Counted from the first letter of the stretch, positions 12,350-23,038 are shown. The stretch: 64,000 nucleotides of DNA from Lineus longissimus (GCF_910592395.1 NC_088325.1:6975501-7039500); one strand, 5' to 3'. Notes: a model not told the origin generated them from the letters alone. Numbers and translations are program-made.

Positions 12350-13094
12350 GGACATTATCAAATGAATAGTATTTAGATCTTTGAATGATATTACCCTCGT
12401 TTTTATACACCAATAGACCATTTCACAAGGGATGATGTCGAATAATCTGGCATTCATCTCATTTATCTAAATTTTGTCTTGAACAGCCGCAATTTTTTAT
12501 GATCTCATAAAACCTTTTCATGTTGCATTATCAAACTCGCACAGTGCCGAAATTTAAATATAGGCATTATGCGATTGCGACATCTGTCCTAAACAAAAAG
12601 AACTAGAATGCTATTCTATCTTTTGTATTCCTTCCAATAATTAGAGCTTCTTCTAATAGGCTTTCTTCTTTATGAAAGTACATGTACATTCGATGGAAAG
12701 ATATCTTTCACATTACTTTAATCTACAAGTATGATAAAGCTTCAGAGAAAATTATATCATTTGCGTATCTACAAGTACTTGGTATGGTCAGATATTCACC
12801 AACTAGAGGGTAAAAACCTATCGTTGGAATAGCCCAATTAAATTAATGGCGGAGAATAGAAACCGGTTTACAATGAAATATTAATTCTGGTGAGTGTTTT
12901 GCTTAGTTTTTGTCTGTATTTTTCCTTGGTCTCTAATCATATCATATTTGATACACGTTTAGAAGCTTTATTTGAATGAGCCCCATATTTTGAGTGAACA
13001 AATTTGGAAAGAAAATGTGACTTCCGTGAAGGACGATGATTCGAGGGACTATCTTTCCGTTTACACCACCACCCATGACCCATGTATCGAAAAT

Positions 13095-13538
13095 GGGACA
13101 ACACCGGTGATTATTTGCAATGCATTTTCTATTAAACTTAAAAATCTGCCAAAAATAGGAAACCGTGTTTTTTTACAAACCGCCACAAGGGGTTAATATC
13201 CAAGGTCTGGGACATCCCTCACTGCAATGGCGTATAGGGTTCACCACGAAAATCTAGAGAAAATCCTATTTTTGTAAAACAGTTCTCAGATTCTCACTTT
13301 CCAAGCTGCTTGTCTCCAGAAATGAAGCCCTTACTGGTGCTGCCCTCCTGAAAATACCCGGGGGACCATAGAACTGAAATCAATATTTTATGAAAGATTG
13401 AATACTACTCTATAATTCAAATCAATATTTATCTTGATTACCTTGGTATTAACCCACGCCATCCCAGGGTCAACTTTTTGTTTTTATTCTTCAATAATTT
13501 GACGCCCATACCGATGTAGGTGTCACTGGTGTTGTGCC
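13095..13538 (+). repeat. Left terminal direct repeat of the transposase element
   Basis: 444 bp, matching 16106-16549 base for base as far as I can read, with no indels. If it has promoter activity it would lie 716 bp upstream of the transposase ATG. Confidence 0.9.
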
Positions 13539-14253
13539 TAATAGGAAGGGGTTAATAGCGGATGGGTTAAAAGTGGGCATATTCTGAAAGGGTTAGACCT
13601 CCCATCCAACAGGCATAGGGAAGAAATTTGATCAAGGCCCTGCATGGCCTATGAGATCAAATTGTCTATTGTACTTACCATTGCAACTTCAAACGGAGTT
13701 CACAGGGCGGTCCCTTATATTCAACAGGTGCTGTCTTCAACAAACACAGGGTTAAAGCAATCAATCACTATCAGTCAATGACTCTGAGAGGCCCTCTTCT
13801 GAAATACAAGAATGAAATCATTACACATGCAGTTTGTCACATTAATTCATTGCATAACATGGCCACACCCATATATGGGCGGTACCCGCCTAATATTACG
13901 TAATCGTACGCAATAGCCGGGGACCCTTTTTCTGCAAATTTTAGTATTTTTGATTTCAAGGATCCTACCCTTCAAGATGCATCAAAAAGTTTAGTAGGCC
14001 ATCTCAAGATGCAAAACATATCAAGCGTCAAAGATGTTGTCACCCCACAAGGAGTTCATCCAGCAACAGGCAGAAGGTTAAGAGGACAATAGAAATCATT
14101 GTTTATTGATGCTTCATGACAGTTTGATGACAGAGAAATGAATTAATTATGTTAGATATTAGTTACAAACAGGTGTCCAGGTGTCCAGATTAAATTTTTT
14201 TTAAATCCCCCATCTTTCTCACAGGTTATTGGCCGAAGTTAAGAAGAATCAGT

Positions 14254-16146
14254 ATGTGTTGGGGCTACCAAGCCAGCAGGATGGTGCTCACTAGGCGGCG
14301 TCGCTATGACTGTCAAAAACCAGGGATTACTAAACGAAGGGATACATTTTTCAAAAAGGGACACGTTCCGTACAAGTCCAAAGTGGATTTTCGAGCCTCG
14401 GACCCTGGGGAGTGGTTACGTCTTCCACTGGATCTTTACAATCAAGTGACTACAAAGGGACCGGGTGGTACAAGGATTGTTCCGGACATTCACAACAGGC
14501 CTTCAGGTAGGACCAGACTTTTGAGACCCATTAAGCCGCCATCAGATCAAGATGTACAAAATCATTTCGAACCCTCATCATATAACCCTTCATGTAGCAT
14601 GACCGATGAGAACTATGTAATCTCTGTAGAAAAAATGATGGACTTAATGAACTCTGTAGCTGTGTCACACAATATGACAGGTTGTGTTCGTCCGGAGTTT
14701 CAATATGAAGATAAAGTAAAAAAGGGTCTTTGCGTGACCGTGAGGGTCAAATGCAAAAATTGCAAGTACATTTCTGACAAAAATAAGTTGTATTCAGAGT
14801 TGGCATCGGCTAAGGCAGGGGGTAAAAGTGCCATACCCAACATTTCCTTACAGTGCGCACTGTTGGATTCATCAATAGGAAACTTCAAGGGGAGCCAGAT
14901 CCTGAACACAATAGGTTTGCCGACGCCCTGTCTGAGTAGCATGCAGGAACAAGCAAACCGGGTGGGGAAAAAGATTGTTGAACTCAATGTGGAAGACATG
15001 GCCAATATCAGAGGTTCCTTGAGAGAGGTTAATCGACTGAGGGGTCAGGAAGACGTGAATGCATTCACAGCTTCAATGGACGGTCGTTACAACAGCCAAC
15101 GAATCACCACAAGGGGCAAACTTGGCCAGGCTGCATCCCAGGTTGTAGAAATAGCCACAGAAAATTTAACCGATTCGAAGAAAGTTATTGATGTTGCATT
15201 TTTCAATAAGCTATGCTGGAGGGGTGCATACTGCCGTGCACGTGGGTTACCTATTCATTGTGGGAGCGCTCCCCCAAAGTCAAATTCTAAGTCAAGTAAG
15301 GCGAGTAGGCCTACCACAAGGAGTTCTGCTAGGGAGTCAAATGAGGGAGCCGAACAGTTTCATAAGAATTGCACTGCAAATTTTCCAGAGGTACTCCCTT
15401 TTTCTGAATATGAGTTGGCCAGAACTATCACTGCAAACCTTGCCAAGGAGGGCATTCATCTTGAATATGTCTGCACAGATGGGGACAGTTCTGCTTATCG
15501 TGGTGTCAGGGATGCAACAGATATGATTTTTGGGACCCTGTTCAATGTAAAGCCTCAAACAGACTCTATTCATTTAGGCCAGGCAATGTTTCGTGCTGGT
15601 TTAAAGACTGATTTCAGTAAGAATTGTTTTCCTGGGAGAACAGCAGATGATCGAAAAACATTTCAAAAACTGTTTATGTTAGATGTAAAGTCACGCTCCA
15701 GCAGGGCATTGAAACTACTCAGGAATGATGTGGGTGGGGACGTGGTGAAAATGTCAAAGAAACTGGTACCCTTGGTGCAATGTTTGATCGATTGCTACTC
15801 AGGTGATTGCTCCAAATGTAGAAATAACAAATACAACCTGTGCAGCGGTGGAATCACCAATTCTTGGAGGAAGAAATCAGAATACTTTAAGGCCTATGGT
15901 AAAAAGTCCCTTGACATTTCATTCAATGAAACTGACAGAAAGCTGCTCCAAATCCTGTTAGAAGTTCGCCTTGGGGAATCTGCATTGGAGTCTTTGAAAA
16001 CAGGGGTTACAACTAACAAACCTGAAGCCACAAACCGTGGCATTTCAAGCAGCCTACCCAAGAATATTACTTTCTCCAGAAATGCATTGCCAAGGGTACA
16101 CAGTGGGGACAACACCGGTGATTATTTGCAATGCATTTTCTATTAA
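14254..16146 (+). CDS. Mutator-like transposase (metazoan Mutator-like transposase domain family)
   Basis: The 630-residue protein has a basic N-terminus (residues 10-45), a C-x6-C-x2-C cluster (160-170), and a core resembling the Mutator-like transposase domain family widespread in invertebrates. Family-like segments are PNISLQCALLDSSIGN (195-210), MDGRYNS (275-281), GKLGQAASQ (288-296), CTANFPE (373-379), CTDGDSSAYRGV (407-418), HLGQAMFR (440-447), CFPGRT (458-463) and a Cys-rich CLIDCYSGDCSKC (510-522). D276 and D409/D411 are candidate catalytic acids; the third acid is not identified. A second ATG at 14281 is equally plausible. An acceptor-like CACAG at 14220-14224 could join an upstream exon. 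The frame ends 41 bp inside the right terminal repeat, after VHSGDNTGDY. As I recall them, family members continue further here, so the C-terminus may be truncated and activity is uncertain. Confidence 0.85.
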   Translation: MCWGYQASRMVLTRRRRYDCQKPGITKRRDTFFKKGHVPYKSKVDFRASDPGEWLRLPLDLYNQVTTKGPGGTRIVPDIHNRPSGRTRLLRPIKPPSDQDVQNHFEPSSYNPSCSMTDENYVISVEKMMDLMNSVAVSHNMTGCVRPEFQYEDKVKKGLCVTVRVKCKNCKYISDKNKLYSELASAKAGGKSAIPNISLQCALLDSSIGNFKGSQILNTIGLPTPCLSSMQEQANRVGKKIVELNVEDMANIRGSLREVNRLRGQEDVNAFTASMDGRYNSQRITTRGKLGQAASQVVEIATENLTDSKKVIDVAFFNKLCWRGAYCRARGLPIHCGSAPPKSNSKSSKASRPTTRSSARESNEGAEQFHKNCTANFPEVLPFSEYELARTITANLAKEGIHLEYVCTDGDSSAYRGVRDATDMIFGTLFNVKPQTDSIHLGQAMFRAGLKTDFSKNCFPGRTADDRKTFQKLFMLDVKSRSSRALKLLRNDVGGDVVKMSKKLVPLVQCLIDCYSGDCSKCRNNKYNLCSGGITNSWRKKSEYFKAYGKKSLDISFNETDRKLLQILLEVRLGESALESLKTGVTTNKPEATNRGISSSLPKNITFSRNALPRVHSGDNTGDYLQCIFY

Positions 16147-16549
16147 ACTTAAAAATCTGCCAAAAATAGGAAACCGTGTTTTTTTACAAACCGCCACAAG
16201 GGGTTAATATCCAAGGTCTGGGACATCCCTCACTGCAATGGCGTATAGGGTTCACCACGAAAATCTAGAGAAAATCCTATTTTTGTAAAACAGTTCTCAG
16301 ATTCTCACTTTCCAAGCTGCTTGTCTCCAGAAATGAAGCCCTTACTGGTGCTGCCCTCCTGAAAATACCCGGGGGACCATAGAACTGAAATCAATATTTT
16401 ATGAAAGATTGAATACTACTCTATAATTCAAATCAATATTTATCTTGATTACCTTGGTATTAACCCACGCCATCCCAGGGTCAACTTTTTGTTTTTATTC
16501 TTCAATAATTTGACGCCCATACCGATGTAGGTGTCACTGGTGTTGTGCC
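16106..16549 (+). repeat. Right terminal direct repeat of the transposase element
   Basis: Identical in length and apparent sequence to 13095-13538. It supplies the last 13 codons and stop of the transposase ORF, followed by ATTAAA at 16142, a possible poly(A) signal. Confidence 0.9.
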
Positions 16550-17231
16550 AAATGGTATAGGCCAGTTTTAACTTTCAGTTACAGTGCTGTCCGAATTGCA
16601 ACCAAACGTCCCTAAATGTGCGTCATTGGACACGTCAGTGGCACTTCCCAGCACGTAGGTCGCATGTAACTCGAGCGCAGGTTGCGCGTAATAGACGCAA
16701 ACCAAAGGGCTGTATCAAAACAGCAAAATGACGAAATGGCGAAATGACGAAACGAAATGATCGTTTAGTTGTGCGTGTATCCACTAGGTAGAATACATCC
16801 AGTCAGTCCCAGGAGTCCTGTCAGGGCCGTGAGAGAGAGAAGTTCAGGCGAAGCATAGGGACCTACCGGCATGCAGGAATATGGGAAAAATCCCCACTCT
16901 TAGATTAAAAAATTGAAAACACAGAGGATTGTATTACTTGGCTATATTTTCAAATGACCCATATTCATTACGGTTTTCGAAGCCGAACCCTAGTGGCGGC
17001 TTTTGAAACCAAAATGATGTCTGCCTATGAGGCAGCAAGGCGGAGCAAGGTGAACCCATGGAGTAATCTGACAATGTTGTACAGTTTGGAGTACCTCCAA
17101 TATGCCGAGACACCAGCAGTACCAACCACCCCCCTTCCCAACGCAAATAGTGCCGTTTTCACAATGTTCTACCGGTATATCTCTTGAGAATAAAAGATGA
17201 AAGTAAAGAATGAAAATTAAGATAAGGAACT

Positions 17232-17312
17232 CTTTGACTGCGCATGGAGTCGAACCTGCAACTTTGATCGTGACTACGCAACGCTCTACCGTATGCGCTA
17301 TTGTGCCACTTG
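17232..17312 (-). repeat. tRNA-derived SINE head
   Basis: On the minus strand, TGGCACAATAGCGCATACGG resembles an A box and GGTTCGACTCC is a perfect B box about 40 bp later. Acceptor and T-stem pairing is poor, so this is a tRNA-like SINE head rather than a working tRNA. An AT-rich body follows toward 17190. Confidence 0.6.
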
Positions 17313-17390
17313 AAATTAACACTCAGTGGGTGGCCACTTCTTTGATGTCACATTCCCTGTATGGATTAGCGAATCTCTACGGGTGAGGCT
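17300..17390 (+). repeat. Dispersed repeat D, copy 2
   Basis: Matches the reverse complement of 12258-12349 through CTACGGGTGAGGCT. Divergence begins exactly at 17391, where the next inverted-repeat element starts. Confidence 0.75.
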
Positions 17391-18070
17391 CGATCAAGAG
17401 TGTTTCAAGGAGGTGTCATGGCGGCATATGCTAAATTTAGAAAAGCATATGGCTAAGTGTCAGATGGTCTCGTGATTGTGATGACCGTGCAACGTGTACA
17501 TAGTGCCTGGGTGTGTGGTGTAAACGAAAAGATAGTTACTCAAATCATTCTTCACAAATGCCTGTGTGTGGCTGTACTGGTAGTATTTTACAGAGTTTGC
17601 AGATGAGTCATAGTGGTGGTGTTTGTGTCAGTGAAAAAGTAGATGATCCCATCAAAAAAAAAAATTTCTAAGGCCCCAAGAATTCCCTTATATGATTCTC
17701 GGTTACTATAAATACTATTGTCACTGTCAGCTTGCTATTTTTAACCCAATCCATAAAACCATGAGGACCTGCAAGGGTCTCAATATCTGAGAAAAGGTGA
17801 AACTTTACCGTTGAGAATCTTTCCATTTTACGACTCGGCACCAGTTATCACGTAAAAACACTTGATTACAAAAAAGTAAAGATGGATGCCTTATTCAAGA
17901 AAATTCTCATAGTCCATGTCAACAAATACATGTGCTTGTATTAAATTTGACCTCTCGGAATTCCATTGATGATGTCATAACGTCATATTGATGTTCCCAA
18001 GCTATTTATAGACACGTAAACCTAGCCGCCATGACACCTCCTTGAAACACTCTTGATCTAGCCTCACCTG
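17391..18070. mobile_element. Inverted-repeat element inside the nested TIR element
   Basis: Inverted arms of about 36 bp begin GATCAAGAGTGTTTCAAGG near 17392 and mirror at about 18024-18058, ending in GGAGGTGTCATGGCGGC on the inner side. The flanks GGTGAGGCT and AGCCTCACC are also inverted, so the real ends may lie further out. No ORF of note. Confidence 0.6.
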
Positions 18071-18834
18071 AATCTCTACAGCACATTCCAGGTACAACGA
18101 ATCAATCATTTCGTTTTGCCATTTCGTCATTTTGCTGTTTTGATAGAGCCAAAACAGAGAGATAACCGCAACTCGGATGGATGTCATTTTGTGATTTGGA
18201 CTGTATTTCTCACTTGAAGATGCGTTGTAGATTAATTGATATATACGAACGAGAAATTTCTTTTCTTATGTAACGCATCTTGACCCTCAAGCCTTGGATC
18301 CACTCCGCCAACCTGGACTCCGTTACACCAACCCTTGACGCAATACGCAGATCTGCCTATATAAGTTCGTTCTATTATTCCTCACCAGGTGGCACGCTAT
18401 CACCGATATTAACCAATCAAAAGGCCTGTAACAAGAGCGCACTTTGATCAGCTGATTTTTTATTTGTGACAGTGACAGAATGACAAACACCTATAATCAA
18501 TAATGGGGGAAAAATATTCATAATATTATTTGTTATGCAGGATAGTTCAGTCACTTTCATTTTCACATTTTCATTTCGGCCATAGGCCTACACCAGCAGC
18601 ATTATGTGCACTTGTTTAACCTAAGTCAAGACTGAGTAACAAAGCTGAGGACACATCCATTATATTTGGCATGCCCTAATTTACGAACCACACATTCAAT
18701 GCCACTTCACGACCATGCCATGCTTTCATGTGCGGCTTGGTCTTACTTGAGACATATCACTCCAAGACAAATACTCAGATCCAATTTGCCGACAAAAAAG
18801 TTTTAAAATAGTAGAGGTTCAGATCCGCCTTCAC

Positions 18835-19062
18835 AATTAAAGGCCTGACCCCGTTAGTTGAAAATCTGAAATTTGTAAATGAATTTGAAACTTTTCAGCT
18901 GCGCAAATATGTTCTAAATAAAAATTTCAGCATTGTCCATCTTCGTGTAGACAGATATACAAACACTTTTTCAAAAATACCAAGTTTGAGCAAATTTGTA
19001 TGCATAATAACTGCTCTATCTTCCTGGACCACCAGTAATTATGAACAGTATACCCCCACAGC
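18835..19062 (+). repeat. TTAA-flanked MITE family A, uninterrupted copy
   Basis: Begins after TTAA with AGGCCTGACC and runs through TGTCTACACGAAGATGG (read on the minus strand) to the CTGGACCACCAGTAATTA segment. It represents the uninterrupted state of the site where the foldback element sits at 1408: here GTGTTTGTATATCTGTC is continuous on the minus strand. Confidence 0.75.
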
Positions 19063-19334
19063 AGGGTACGAGTATTGACAAACCATGCCATAGACTGGGG
19101 AGATAATGTTAGCTTTTGAAAACGCCGCATGTCGCCACTTGCAGCGAACCCATTTTCATATTAGGCACACTTAGTACGCGAAACCTCGCACAAAATGATT
19201 AGGTTCTACATGTATTTTAAAGGGCACTTCGTTAGATTTTTTAAATCAATCGAGCACTTGTGGTTCTGTTTACACTTACAGCTATTGTCACTCGAAAACA
19301 TGGAATTTTTGTGCGCGTTACCGTATTCTGGCTT

Positions 19335-19650
19335 CAACGTCCTCGATCCCGCACACACTCCTGGTAGAACTGGTATGAGCTGCTGGCATGACTGGTACCC
19401 ATTTATACACCCAGGTGGAGTAGGCATGTAAGGCAAGGACTGACACCAACAGTGCCCAAGTGGAGATCAAACCAGGGACGACATGACCTCTAGGCGCTGG
19501 TGAGAGACCCTTACTTCTCTAACTTGATTTTTGCAGTATGATGGTCTTCTAGTATTACAGAAGATATTAAAGAAGTTACCTAGATTGGGATTCGAACCAC
19601 TGATCTTTGGATTGCCTCTCATTCCACTGCTCCCTGTTTTTCCTGCACTG
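19335..19650 (-). repeat. Decayed SINE-like sequence
   Basis: Contains ACACCCAGGTGGAGTAGGCA, a GGATTCGAACC B-box-like match near 19589-19599, and TGCCCAAGTGG. These are typical of tRNA-derived SINE bodies, but boundaries and A box are unclear. Confidence 0.35.
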
Positions 19651-19799
19651 TATCACACCACAGAGCCAGCTGAGATCGTGTCAGCCAGATATATTTGACC
19701 ACATACCATAGATCTGTGAGTCGGATGAGTTTTGTATTTTTCACGAATTACAAATAGCTCTGATGTTGTTAAAGAGATTCATCCGTCATGTAGTATAAT

Positions 19800-20145
19800 C
19801 CACTCAGAATAGAGATTCTTAAAACAATAACTAAGTATTCGAGTGTTAAAGAACTAACCTCCAAATTTTCGATTTCAACTGACCATCTTGATCACGGAGT
19901 GACCAGGCTAGGTCTGAGGCTCGAGTTCGTCTCGGTCGCCCGGCCCCGGCTCCTTGCGGAGCAGTGGTAGGGAGGCCTCAGGAAGCTCCCATCCATCGTT
20001 TCGGTTCAGTTGGCTTTCTGAAGTTGTATGTGCACTGCCTCCTTGATCTTCTGGCGAGTTTTCGTGACTCCTGATCAGTGATCTTGATGGAGGTTAGTTC
20101 TTGAACACTCAAATACTTCGTCATTGTTTGAAGAATCTCTATTCT
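19800..20145 (-). mobile_element. Inverted-repeat fragment with Penelope-like (GIY-YIG) C-terminal relic
   Basis: Outer arms of about 60 bp (CAGAATAGAGATTCTT...GAACTAACCTCCA) are inverted at 19814-19875 and 20092-20145. Between them, the minus strand encodes KTRQKIKEAVHIQLQKAN and, after a one-base frame change, LNRNDGWELPEASLPLL. That resembles the final residues of Penelope-like reverse transcriptases that carry a GIY-YIG nuclease (KEA.I......LNRD.G). It is a broken remnant, not a gene. The inverted arms may be its pseudo-LTRs. Assignment rests on this short motif only. Confidence 0.4.
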
Positions 20146-20777
20146 GACCAGCTCTGATATTATTCAGAAGCTTATAAGGGCATCTTCTACAGCATTTAAA
20201 GTGCTGACTTTCCAACCTCACGCGTGGCTATTTAGACGCCATCATTTCGGATAGCATTACAATTTAACACCTTTTCTGCTGACAATTGGAAATTTTGCAA
20301 ATATTGCTTGCATAAGCTACCGGGGCGATAATTGTACACCCTTACCTTACTTCGTATTTAAAAAGTAAAGGAGCTCAAATTTTGAAGTTAGTCAAAAAGG
20401 GTTACAAAGGGTAAAGGGTCAACTATTGATTATCTGTGATTAGCTTTGGGAATAACATGAATAAGCTGGAGATTATTTCAAGTCCTAATTGTATCACAAG
20501 TTTTTCCTTTGATCATAAAAAGGCTTGAGTTGGTTTAGAATAGTCCCAGCAGTGTGTGTTTTTGAGGTCACATCAGGGTGAATGAGGGATAATCTTAGCG
20601 CTTATAAGCTAACAACTTGTAAAGTATGATTGTTCCTTTTGTTTTGCAATTATTTCGGTTGTTTTCATAAACAGAATACATGAACGTCTTAAGTTGATTT
20701 CTGTGCGCCTTGTATGAGTAGCGTGAATAATTGTTGTTCCTCGTGTTTCCAAGTGCTCTGCAAATGGGAGATTTTTT

Positions 20778-21201
20778 GGCAATATGTAAAAGTTGAAATG
20801 ACCCAAAATGAAACAAGCCAAACTAAACGAACCAAATAAACATTCTAAACATGAAATTGAAGATCAGGTTTACAATGAATCTAGATGTAACATGATCGCG
20901 CGCATTAGATTGATATTTGCATGAAATGAAAATGCACTTTCAATTCACTTGGGCTCACTTAATTTGGCTCATTTCAAGCTTTTAAACAAATCAACATAAA
21001 CAAGTAAATGAAACGTCCCATGGTGCACCATGTAAAACTTAAAATGAACCAAATTGAATGGGACTATGTGAATGATATATTTTATGCCATAAACATACTT
21101 AACCAAATTCTGCAATGAATAATTACCTTACATGTAAACTGAATGTCTTTCGTTTAGTTTGGCTTGTTTCATTCGGCTCATTTCAATATTTACATACTAC
21201 C
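20778..21201. mobile_element. Small TIR element related to the 2489-3493 element
   Basis: Ends GGCAATATGTAAAAGTTGAAATGA and, inverted, TCATTTCAATATTTACATACTACC, followed inward by AACAAGCCAAACTAAACG on both sides. Flanks GATTTTTT and GATTTTCC suggest an imperfect 8-bp duplication. A third related terminus ends at 22734 (TTTACATACTAGC), so an older or nested pairing is possible. Confidence 0.55.
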
Positions 21202-23038
21202 GATTTTCCTGGGCTGGGAATTTACATGTTGAGTGGGCAACAACAGGTATCGATTTTGATGCCACAGGTTTTCACCCCTTAAACAGGCACTGCCTGGATT
21301 TGGACTGTCCAGAATGTTATTTTGGCTTCAGTGTGAATCTGTAATTCTCAAAACATTAGTCTGAGAAGTTTGTGTCACATTCGGAGAGTGACTCGCTGTA
21401 AATCCATCAACCATTTCAAAAAAATGCATCAACAAAAAGACCTAAAAAAACAGTGCTCATCATGATTTATTGTACATGGGTTTTGAAACATCTGATAACC
21501 TGCAACAAAAATGGTGTGCCTTTGTCTCAAGCCAGGACTATGGTTGAGTAATGGTGATAGTTATCATGAGAGAGAGAGTGGTGAGCTAATTACGGGACAT
21601 AATACTGATTAATGAACTTTCTAGGAGAGACATGGGGGGCACAGTTTGATTTATGTCGAGACCAAATGACAAAATCAATGAAACTGATAGTATCAATATC
21701 ATGCAGTGCACTTTAGCCAATATAGGGCTTCATGAGGTCCAGTACTCACAGGGACTTCTCTCCTACTGGATGATGGGTGGTATCCTTGCCCTTGTATGTC
21801 AAGATGCCAGTAGGACTTGTTACATATCCCACAGTCTCATCCTAGAAGATCAGGTTCCAACGGATTCAGAATCATGTTTTGTCCAAGTAAGCCAAGCCAT
21901 GCGGATGCTCGAAACTGTTTGGGAGAGATCTGAGTAGATGTGTGCCTCACAAAAAAAACATCTGAAATGTGGACAATGTGACATCATATGCATTACATTT
22001 AGACTAGAGGTAAATAAACCACCAGGTTACTCTGTAAGGCAGTGCATGCACTAAGTCAGTTCAAAGCACATTTTGCCATGTAGATTTCAACAGAATAAAC
22101 TGTATGATGCAATTATATGCATGTCGCGCTAGAAGAACGTCGATACCATGAACACAACCTTATTATTTCGAACACTCCAAGAAAGCAGCTTGAGTGATAT
22201 GTAACATCTCCTTTCTCAGGACAGCTCGCCAGCTCAGTATTAAGTTCGAGCTGCCTCATGCTTGGCAAGTAGGAATTAATTTTTTAAAGTTCGTCCATGG
22301 TGAGTCTGTTGGGTTTTTTTTAGAATTCAGTGACATCTGTGGAGTGTTCTCCACGACCAATTTTAGGTGGGTGCTGTTAGTTTATTGTAGCACAAATTTT
22401 GATTTCCATTTCAGATTGGCAGCAAAATATGCCCAGGTGTTCCAATAGTAAAACCATTACAACTCTGACATGAATTTGTCTGAGTGCTAACTTATTGTCC
22501 GTCAAGAAACAAAAATTATCTTGGTGCTGAGACAAAAAGCAAATTGAACAACCCCACTGTGTTTTGCCAGAGATTGCCTGTATGACATGTGGAGTCCGTA
22601 AATGTTGGCATTTAAATGGTATGTTTATATTCGAAAGTCTAAACCTGATCATGAATCAAGTTTGGATTGTTTCTTTCGTTAATTCAGTTTGGCTTGTTCA
22701 TGGTTTTGGGTCGTTTCAACCTTTACATACTAGCAGCATTTGTACATGATATCACTCATGTGTATCACATGATATCAAATCAATCTTTCATTCTGTGCTT
22801 CTCAGTAAAACCGAACTGACAGGCCATCAGTCGGGAACTGACTGCTTTTTCTATTGGCAAATTAATGGAAATGCGCTTAATCTTCAAATGGTTTCAGAAA
22901 TTGTCCACTGCTGTTTGACATAAATTGACCAACTCTTATATATATCTGCATCTCATCTGATCCAGGGCCACCTGATATCCAATCATTGCACTGTGATCGG
23001 TTGGTATACTTGGTCATCACTAAAAATAGCGCTGGGGT

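Larger units (their letters stand above)
9554..13090. other. Non-coding interval with GC-rich reiterations
   Basis: This is either intron or upstream sequence of the minus-strand exon. No further exon was recognised. It contains a single arm of the 8.4-kb inverted-repeat element (10270-10315), a G/C-block repeat (10995-11215), and a segment at 12258-12349 shared in inverse orientation with 17300-17390. Confidence 0.45.
13095..16549 (+). mobile_element. Mutator-like transposase element with 444-bp terminal direct repeats
   Basis: The unit is 3455 bp: a left repeat (13095-13538), an interior (13539-16105) with a 630-codon transposase ORF, and a right repeat (16106-16549). The repeats are the same length and I see no difference between them. 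Each begins GGGACAACACCGGTGA and ends TCACTGGTGTTGTGCC, so the whole unit also has imperfect 16-bp terminal inverted repeats. AAAT lies directly outside both ends (13091-13094 and 16550-16553), consistent with a 4-bp target duplication. The inner boundaries of the repeats show no duplication, which favours movement as one unit over two separate MITE insertions. No reverse transcriptase, primer-binding site or polypurine tract is present, so it is not an LTR retrotransposon despite the layout. Confidence 0.75.
16708..18150. mobile_element. Nested TIR element, GGCT...AGCC termini
   Basis: The inverted ends read GGCTGTATCAAAACAGC at 16708 and GCTGTTTTGATAGAGCC at 18150, extending inward through AAAATGACGAAATGGC. 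The flanks, AAACCAAAG (16699-16707) and AAAACAGAG (18151-18159), agree at 7 of 9 positions, a likely 9-bp target duplication. Its site corresponds to continuous sequence in other family E copies. The interior carries further insertions (17232-17390 and 17391-18070) and no transposase gene. Confidence 0.72.
16582..18203. mobile_element. TA-flanked MITE (family E) split by a nested element
   Basis: The left piece (16582-16707) starts CAGTGCTGTCCGAATTG after TA. The right piece (18151-18203) ends GTGATTTGGACTG before TA. Together they match the intact copies at 27036, 47881 and 52497. A TA duplication with CAGTCCAAAT termini points to a Tc1/mariner-type MITE. The two pieces are separated by a 1.44-kb insertion. 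Confidence 0.75.
18204..23029. other. Non-coding interval with several repeats
   Basis: No gene recognised. The interval holds a TTAA-MITE (18835-19062), decayed SINE-like sequence (19335-19650), a Penelope-like relic within an inverted repeat (19800-20145), a small TIR element (20778-21201) and a single related terminus ending at 22734. An open frame at 21653-21937 has no recognisable domain. Confidence 0.45.

Noticed and set aside
13095-16549. Interpretation as an LTR retrotransposon
   Set aside because: No reverse transcriptase, protease or integrase, no tRNA-complementary site after the left repeat, no polypurine tract before the right one, and the ORF is transposase-like.
17232-17312. 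Functional tRNA gene
   Set aside because: A and B boxes are present, but acceptor and T stems do not pair and the sequence continues as a SINE.
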